DNA of 10,613 nucleotides, taken from positions 1 to 10,613 of the forward strand of contig CAMWUF010000014.1 of the NCBI GenBank assembly GCA_947177375.1, read 5' to 3'. The DNA comes from an uncultured Ruminococcus sp. Lineage in GTDB: Bacteria > Bacillota > Clostridia > Oscillospirales > Ruminococcaceae. A program made the translations under genes and the position numbers. This document shows, piece after piece, positions 6,763 to 10,613 of this stretch; position 1 is the first letter of the stretch, and every line of letters begins with the position of its first letter. Below the pieces are notes generated by a model. That model worked only from the letters and a program-made list of their open reading frames with translations, did not search any database and was not told where the DNA came from.

Positions 6763-6791
6763 ATGATAACACAAAAAAATGCATTCGTCAA
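6763..6791 (-). promoter_or_regulatory. Minus-strand promoter for the putative small RNA
   Basis: Read on the minus strand, TTGACG (6786-6791, five of six -35 matches) is followed after exactly 17 nt by TATCAT (6763-6768, five of six -10 matches). TG-n stands just before the -10. This is the best-matching promoter in the window and has the same extended -10 design as the ung and nifJ promoters. Initiation is predicted at or near A 6756, the first base of the hairpin. Confidence 0.6.
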
Positions 6792-6962
6792 TAGAAATTT
6801 GCAAAAAAGTTACGAAAAAATGAAAATTTTGTACAGGTTGGCTAAATCTATTCTGATAATTATAGCAAAAATGCCGTGTCTAAAAGTTGATAATTTCTTG
6901 TCAAAAATGAAAAATTGTGCAATATGTGCAAAAAAAACCTGATATTTTGTACAAAAAAAATG
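6792..6962. other. AT-rich divergent control region between the putative small RNA and nifJ
   Basis: This stretch has no supportable gene. It holds ATTTTGTACA twice (6826-6835 and 6944-6953); the second copy lies inside the perfect 12-bp palindrome TTTTGTACAAAA at 6945-6956, just upstream of the nifJ -35. TGTGCAA occurs twice, 9 nt apart (6916-6922 and 6925-6931). These could be operator sites for nifJ or for both divergent promoters. No regulator can be named from sequence alone. Confidence 0.4.
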
Positions 6963-6991
6963 TTTACAGAATGCTATTTTTATGTTAAAAT
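6963..6991 (+). promoter_or_regulatory. Promoter of nifJ
   Basis: TTTACA at 6963-6968 (five of six -35 matches) is followed after 17 nt by TAAAAT at 6986-6991, with TG at 6983-6984 giving an extended -10. The start is predicted near 6998, leaving a leader of about 105 nt before the nifJ ATG. This is the strongest plus-strand promoter in the window, fitting a highly expressed fermentation enzyme. Confidence 0.75.
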
Positions 6992-7007
6992 AAATATGTT
7001 GCAACTT

Positions 7008-7060
7008 GTTTGACTGTCTTACTGGATTTCTAACATTTCCAAAAAACAGCAAACAGGAAA
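7008..7060 (+). promoter_or_regulatory. Stem-loop in the nifJ leader
   Basis: GTTTG-A-CTGT at 7008-7017 pairs with ACAGCAAAC at 7046-7054 as nine pairs with one bulged A. Inside it TGGA (7023-7026) can pair with TCCA (7038-7041). Alternatively TTTCC at 7036-7040 could pair with GGAAA at 7056-7060, just before a run of seven T, giving a weak terminator-like shape. It may stabilise the mRNA or act in attenuation. No known riboswitch is recognised. Confidence 0.35.
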
Positions 7061-7105
7061 CTATTTTTTTAATTTTATATTATTTACTATAGGAGGAAAA
7101 TTCCA

Positions 7106-10100
7106 ATGGCTAGAAAAATGAAAACCATGGACGGCAATAATGCTGCCGCATGGGCATCTTATCCATTTACAGATGTATCAGCGATTTATCCAATTACCCC
7201 ATCATCTGTTATGGCAGAAGTCACAGACCAATGGGCTGCAAAAGACAAGAAAAATTTATTTGGTGACCCTGTTACGATTGTGGAAATGCAATCAGAAGCA
7301 GGTGCAGCAGGTACTGTACATGGTTCACTGTCCGCAGGTGCTTTGACAACAACTTATACAGCATCTCAGGGCTTATTGCTGATGATTCCAAACATGTATA
7401 AAATCGCTGGTGAATTACTCCCGAATGTTATTCATGTATCTGCAAGATGTGTATCTTCTCATGCATTGAACATTTTCGGCGACCATTCAGACGTATATGC
7501 ATGCCGTCAGACAGGTTATGCAATGCTTTGTTCTTCTAATCCTCAGGAAGTTATGGATTTGGGTGCAGTTGCACATCTGGCTACTATCGAAGGCAGAGTG
7601 CCGTTCTTACATTTCTTTGATGGTTTCAGAACATCTCATGAAATTCAGAAAATTGAAGTATGGGACGATGCAGATTTAGATGAAATGCTAAACAAAGAAG
7701 CTGCACAAGCATTCCGTGACCAGGCTTTAAATCCAAATCACCCTGTTTTAAGAGGTTCTGCACAGAATCCTGATATTTTCTTCCAGGCTCGTGAAGCATG
7801 TAATAAATATTATGATGCATTGCCAGCAGTTGTAGAAAAATACATGGACAAAGTTAATGCAAAAATTGGCACAGATTATAAATTATTTAATTATTACGGT
7901 GCAGAAGATGCAGAACATGTAATTATTGCAATGGGTTCTGTCATGGACACTGTAGAAGAAACTGTAGATTACCTGAATGCAAACGGCGGTAAATATGGTA
8001 TGGTTCGTGTACGTCTGTACAGACCATTTGTTGCTGAAAAACTTATCGAAGTATTGCCAGATACAGTAAAACAGATTTCTGTATTAGACAGAACAAAAGA
8101 ACCTGGTTCTTTGGGTGAGCCTCTGTATTTGGACGTTGTAGCAGCTTTGAAAGATACAAAATTTGATGCTGTTAAGATTTTCACAGGTCGTTATGGTCTT
8201 GGTTCTAAAGATACAACACCAAATCAGATTATTGCTGTATTCAAGAACACAGAGAAAAAACGCTTTACACTCGGCATTGTAGATGATGTAACAAATCTTT
8301 CTCTTGATGCTAGCTTCAGTCCTGATACAGCTCCTGCTGGTACAATTTCCTGCAAATTCTGGGGCTTAGGTTCTGACGGTACTGTAGGTGCAAATAAAAA
8401 CTCTATTAAAATCATTGGTGACCATACAGACATGTATGCACAGGCATATTTCTCTTATGACTCCAAAAAATCTGGCGGTGTTACTGTTTCACACTTGCGT
8501 TTCGGTCAAACACCAATTAAATCTACTTATTTAATTAATAAAGCTGATTTCGTTGCATGTCATAACCAAAGCTATATTGACAAATATGACATGGTATCTG
8601 ATATTAAGCCAAATGGTACATTCTTGTTAAATACTATCTGGGACGCAGAAGGTCTTGAGAAAAATCTTCCTGGACAAGTAAAAAGATATATCGCACAGAA
8701 TCATATTAAATTCTATACTGTAAACGGCGTAAAACTGGGTCAGGAAACTGGCATGGGAACAAGAATTAATACAATTCTGCAATCTGCATTCTTTAAGCTT
8801 GCTGATATTATTCCATTTGAACAAGCATTAGAATACATGAAATCTGCTGCTGAAATGTCCTATGCGAAGAAAGGACAAGACGTTGTAGAGAAAAACTGGA
8901 ATGCTATTGATGCTGGTTATCAGGGCATTGTAGAAGTAACTGTTCCTGAAGCATGGGCTAATGCAGAAGATACACCTATGGGCATGCCAAAAGTAACTTG
9001 CGATAACAAAGACTTAGAAGATTTCGTAAACAACGTTCAGATTCCTTGTAATGCACAACAGGGCGATGCATTGCCAGTTTCTACTTTTGTAAAACTTGCT
9101 GACGGTACATCTCCATCTGGTTCTTCTGCATTTGAAAAACGTGGCATTGCTGTTACTGTTCCTGTATGGAATCCTGATACTTGTATTCAGTGTAACCAGT
9201 GTGCTTATGTATGTCCGCATGCAGTATTGCGTCCTGTGACTCTTAACGCAGAAGAAGCTGAAAATGCACCTGCATCTATGAAACTTGCTGGATTAAAACC
9301 TGCTATCGGCGATTTGAAATTTGGCATGACAGTTTCTGTTCTTGACTGTACAGGTTGCGGTGTTTGTGCAAATATTTGTCCTGCAAACAAGAAAGCTGAT
9401 ACACTTGTGATGAAGCCTCTTGAAACACAGCTCGACCAGCAAGAAGCATTTGATTACGGCACAACCAAAGATATTAAACCAGAAGTAACTGCTAAATTTA
9501 CAGAAGCAACTGTAAAAGGCTCTCAGTTCAAACAGCCATTGCTTGAATTCTCTGGTGCATGTGCAGGTTGTGGGGAAACACCATATGCAAAATTAATTAC
9601 ACAGTTATTCGGCGACAGAATGTATATTGCAAATGCAACAGGCTGTTCTTCTATCTGGGGCAACTCCGCACCTTCTACACCTTATACAGTAAACAAAAAA
9701 GGCTATGGTCCTGCATGGAGCAATTCTCTGTTTGAAGATAATGCAGAATTTGGTTATGGTATGTTCTTAGGTCAGGATACGTTAAGAAAACGTGTTATCG
9801 CTAAAGTAGAAGCTCTTGCTGAAACAGCAACGAAAGAAGAAGTAAAATCTGCTGTTGCAAAATATCTTGAAACAGTCAACGATGGTGCAGCAAATACACC
9901 TGCTACAGAAGAATTAATTGCTGTATTAGAAAAATGTGACTGTGAAAAAGCTAAGGCAATTCTTGCTGAAAAAGATTTCTTACGCAAAAAATCACAATGG
10001 ATTTTCGGCGGTGACGGCTGGGCATATGATATTGGCTTCGGCGGTTTAGACCATGTTATCGCTTCTGGCAGAAATGTAAATATCATGGTATTTGATACAG

Positions 10101-10613
10101 AAGTATATTCTAACACTGGCGGACAAGCTTCTAAAGCAACTCCAACAGGTGCAATTGCACAGTTCGCTGCTGCTGGTAAAGTTGTTAAGAAAAAAGACCT
10201 TGCAGGCATTGCTATGAGCTATGGCTATGTTTATGTTGCACATATTGCTATGGGTGCAGATATGAATCAGTGCTTAAAGGCAATCCGTGAAGCAGAAGCT
10301 TATGATGGACCTTCTATTATCATTGCTTATGCACCATGTATTAACCATGGTATCAAAACTGGTATGGCTACTGCACAGGCTGAAGAAAAGAAAGCTGTTC
10401 AGGCAGGTTACTGGCATTTATATCGTTATAATCCTGAACTCAAGGCACAGGGCAAGAATCCATTTATTTTAGATTCCAAAGCTCCAAACACAGAAGAATA
10501 TAAAAACTTCCTCATGGGTGAAGTACGTTATAATGCTCTGGCTCGTCAGAATCCAGCACGTGCAGAACAATTATTTGATAATGCATTAGAAAATGCAAAA
10601 GACCGTTATGATT
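7106..10613 (+). CDS. nifJ: Pyruvate:ferredoxin (flavodoxin) oxidoreductase, C-terminus cut by window edge
   Basis: Oxidatively decarboxylates pyruvate with CoA to acetyl-CoA and CO2, passing electrons to ferredoxin; it is the central step of anaerobic fermentation in the cytoplasm. The frame is open from ATG 7106 (AGGAGG at 7091-7096, 9 nt upstream) to the edge: 1,169 complete codons, so only a few C-terminal residues should be missing. Thr31 (YPITPSS), Glu64 (VEMQSEAG) and Arg114 are the pyruvate and thiamine pocket residues known from Desulfovibrio PFOR. The EKR motif is at 677-679. Two CxxCxxCxxxC clusters (Cys693-703 and Cys748-758) bind the outer 4Fe-4S centres. Cys819, Cys822, Cys847 and Cys1078 bind the cluster next to thiamine. 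The TPP motif GDGW starts near 970, with YSNTGG at 1001-1006. It is a single-chain homodimeric form. Codons such as TTC, AAC and CGT look more frequent than in the upstream genes, as expected for high expression. It has its own promoter. Confidence 0.97.
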   Translation, partial: MARKMKTMDGNNAAAWASYPFTDVSAIYPITPSSVMAEVTDQWAAKDKKNLFGDPVTIVEMQSEAGAAGTVHGSLSAGALTTTYTASQGLLLMIPNMYKIAGELLPNVIHVSARCVSSHALNIFGDHSDVYACRQTGYAMLCSSNPQEVMDLGAVAHLATIEGRVPFLHFFDGFRTSHEIQKIEVWDDADLDEMLNKEAAQAFRDQALNPNHPVLRGSAQNPDIFFQAREACNKYYDALPAVVEKYMDKVNAKIGTDYKLFNYYGAEDAEHVIIAMGSVMDTVEETVDYLNANGGKYGMVRVRLYRPFVAEKLIEVLPDTVKQISVLDRTKEPGSLGEPLYLDVVAALKDTKFDAVKIFTGRYGLGSKDTTPNQIIAVFKNTEKKRFTLGIVDDVTNLSLDASFSPDTAPAGTISCKFWGLGSDGTVGANKNSIKIIGDHTDMYAQAYFSYDSKKSGGVTVSHLRFGQTPIKSTYLINKADFVACHNQSYIDKYDMVSDIKPNGTFLLNTIWDAEGLEKNLPGQVKRYIAQNHIKFYTVNGVKLGQETGMGTRINTILQSAFFKLADIIPFEQALEYMKSAAEMSYAKKGQDVVEKNWNAIDAGYQGIVEVTVPEAWANAEDTPMGMPKVTCDNKDLEDFVNNVQIPCNAQQGDALPVSTFVKLADGTSPSGSSAFEKRGIAVTVPVWNPDTCIQCNQCAYVCPHAVLRPVTLNAEEAENAPASMKLAGLKPAIGDLKFGMTVSVLDCTGCGVCANICPANKKADTLVMKPLETQLDQQEAFDYGTTKDIKPEVTAKFTEATVKGSQFKQPLLEFSGACAGCGETPYAKLITQLFGDRMYIANATGCSSIWGNSAPSTPYTVNKKGYGPAWSNSLFEDNAEFGYGMFLGQDTLRKRVIAKVEALAETATKEEVKSAVAKYLETVNDGAANTPATEELIAVLEKCDCEKAKAILAEKDFLRKKSQWIFGGDGWAYDIGFGGLDHVIASGRNVNIMVFDTEVYSNTGGQASKATPTGAIAQFAAAGKVVKKKDLAGIAMSYGYVYVAHIAMGADMNQCLKAIREAEAYDGPSIIIAYAPCINHGIKTGMATAQAEEKKAVQAGYWHLYRYNPELKAQGKNPFILDSKAPNTEEYKNFLMGEVRYNALARQNPARAEQLFDNALENAKDRYD

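Noticed and set aside
6820..6942. A 40-codon plus-strand frame (ATG to TGA) with a C-terminal CAICAKKT segment
   Set aside because: No ribosome binding site precedes the ATG, the composition follows the AT-rich background, and the frame lies across probable control sequence ahead of the nifJ promoter.
6810..7052. An 80-residue minus-strand frame across the nifJ promoter and leader
   Set aside because: It lacks a ribosome site and resembles no family, and it overlaps a well-supported promoter on the other strand.
9772..10209. A 145-residue minus-strand open frame inside nifJ
   Set aside because: It is antisense to the highly conserved thiamine-binding part of PFOR. Codon bias of the real gene explains the openness; it has no plausible start context or recognisable domain.

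Overview
The window looks like a chromosomal segment of a low-GC, anaerobic Gram-positive bacterium, most likely a gut Clostridia of the Ruminococcaceae/Oscillospiraceae type. The reasons are the AT-rich composition, the A- and T-ending codons, AAGGAG/AGGAGG ribosome sites, TG-n-TAAAAT extended -10 promoters with 17-nt spacers, a split cobalamin-dependent methionine synthase, a ROK glucokinase with a zinc motif, and a single-chain pyruvate:ferredoxin oxidoreductase (PFOR). The species-level placement is inference. I see no mobile element, CRISPR array, tRNA or rRNA.

Positions 1-6620 hold one co-directional plus-strand cluster: uracil-DNA glycosylase (ung), methylenetetrahydrofolate reductase (metF), a free-standing methionine synthase reactivation domain, methionine synthase lacking that domain (metH), a membrane-anchored GH25 lysozyme-like protein, and a ROK glucokinase. 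An extended -10 promoter lies in front of ung. No convincing terminator is visible until the one behind the glucokinase gene at 6586-6620. The three methionine genes are fused by ATGA and TTGA stop/start overlaps. Together they make 5-methyl-THF (MetF), pass its methyl group through cobalamin to homocysteine (MetH), and rescue oxidised cobalamin (reactivation protein).

Positions 6575-7105 are a 531-bp intergenic region and the most interesting part of the window. After the terminator it contains what looks like an unannotated minus-strand small RNA gene (about 6756 down to 6630). This has its own TTGACG-17-TATCAT promoter, a hairpin starting almost exactly at the predicted first base, a C/U-rich linker carrying an anti-Shine-Dalgarno stretch, and a 9-bp terminator hairpin. 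Diverging from it is the promoter of the PFOR gene. A 12-bp perfect palindrome and short direct repeats lie between the two promoters, and a roughly 105-nt structured leader follows the PFOR promoter.

Positions 7106-10613 are nifJ (PFOR), open to the window edge and lacking only its last few codons. It converts pyruvate and CoA to acetyl-CoA, CO2 and reduced ferredoxin. With the upstream glucokinase, this places hexose entry and pyruvate oxidation side by side, though on separate transcripts. Apart from the putative small RNA, the region is ordinary housekeeping metabolism.
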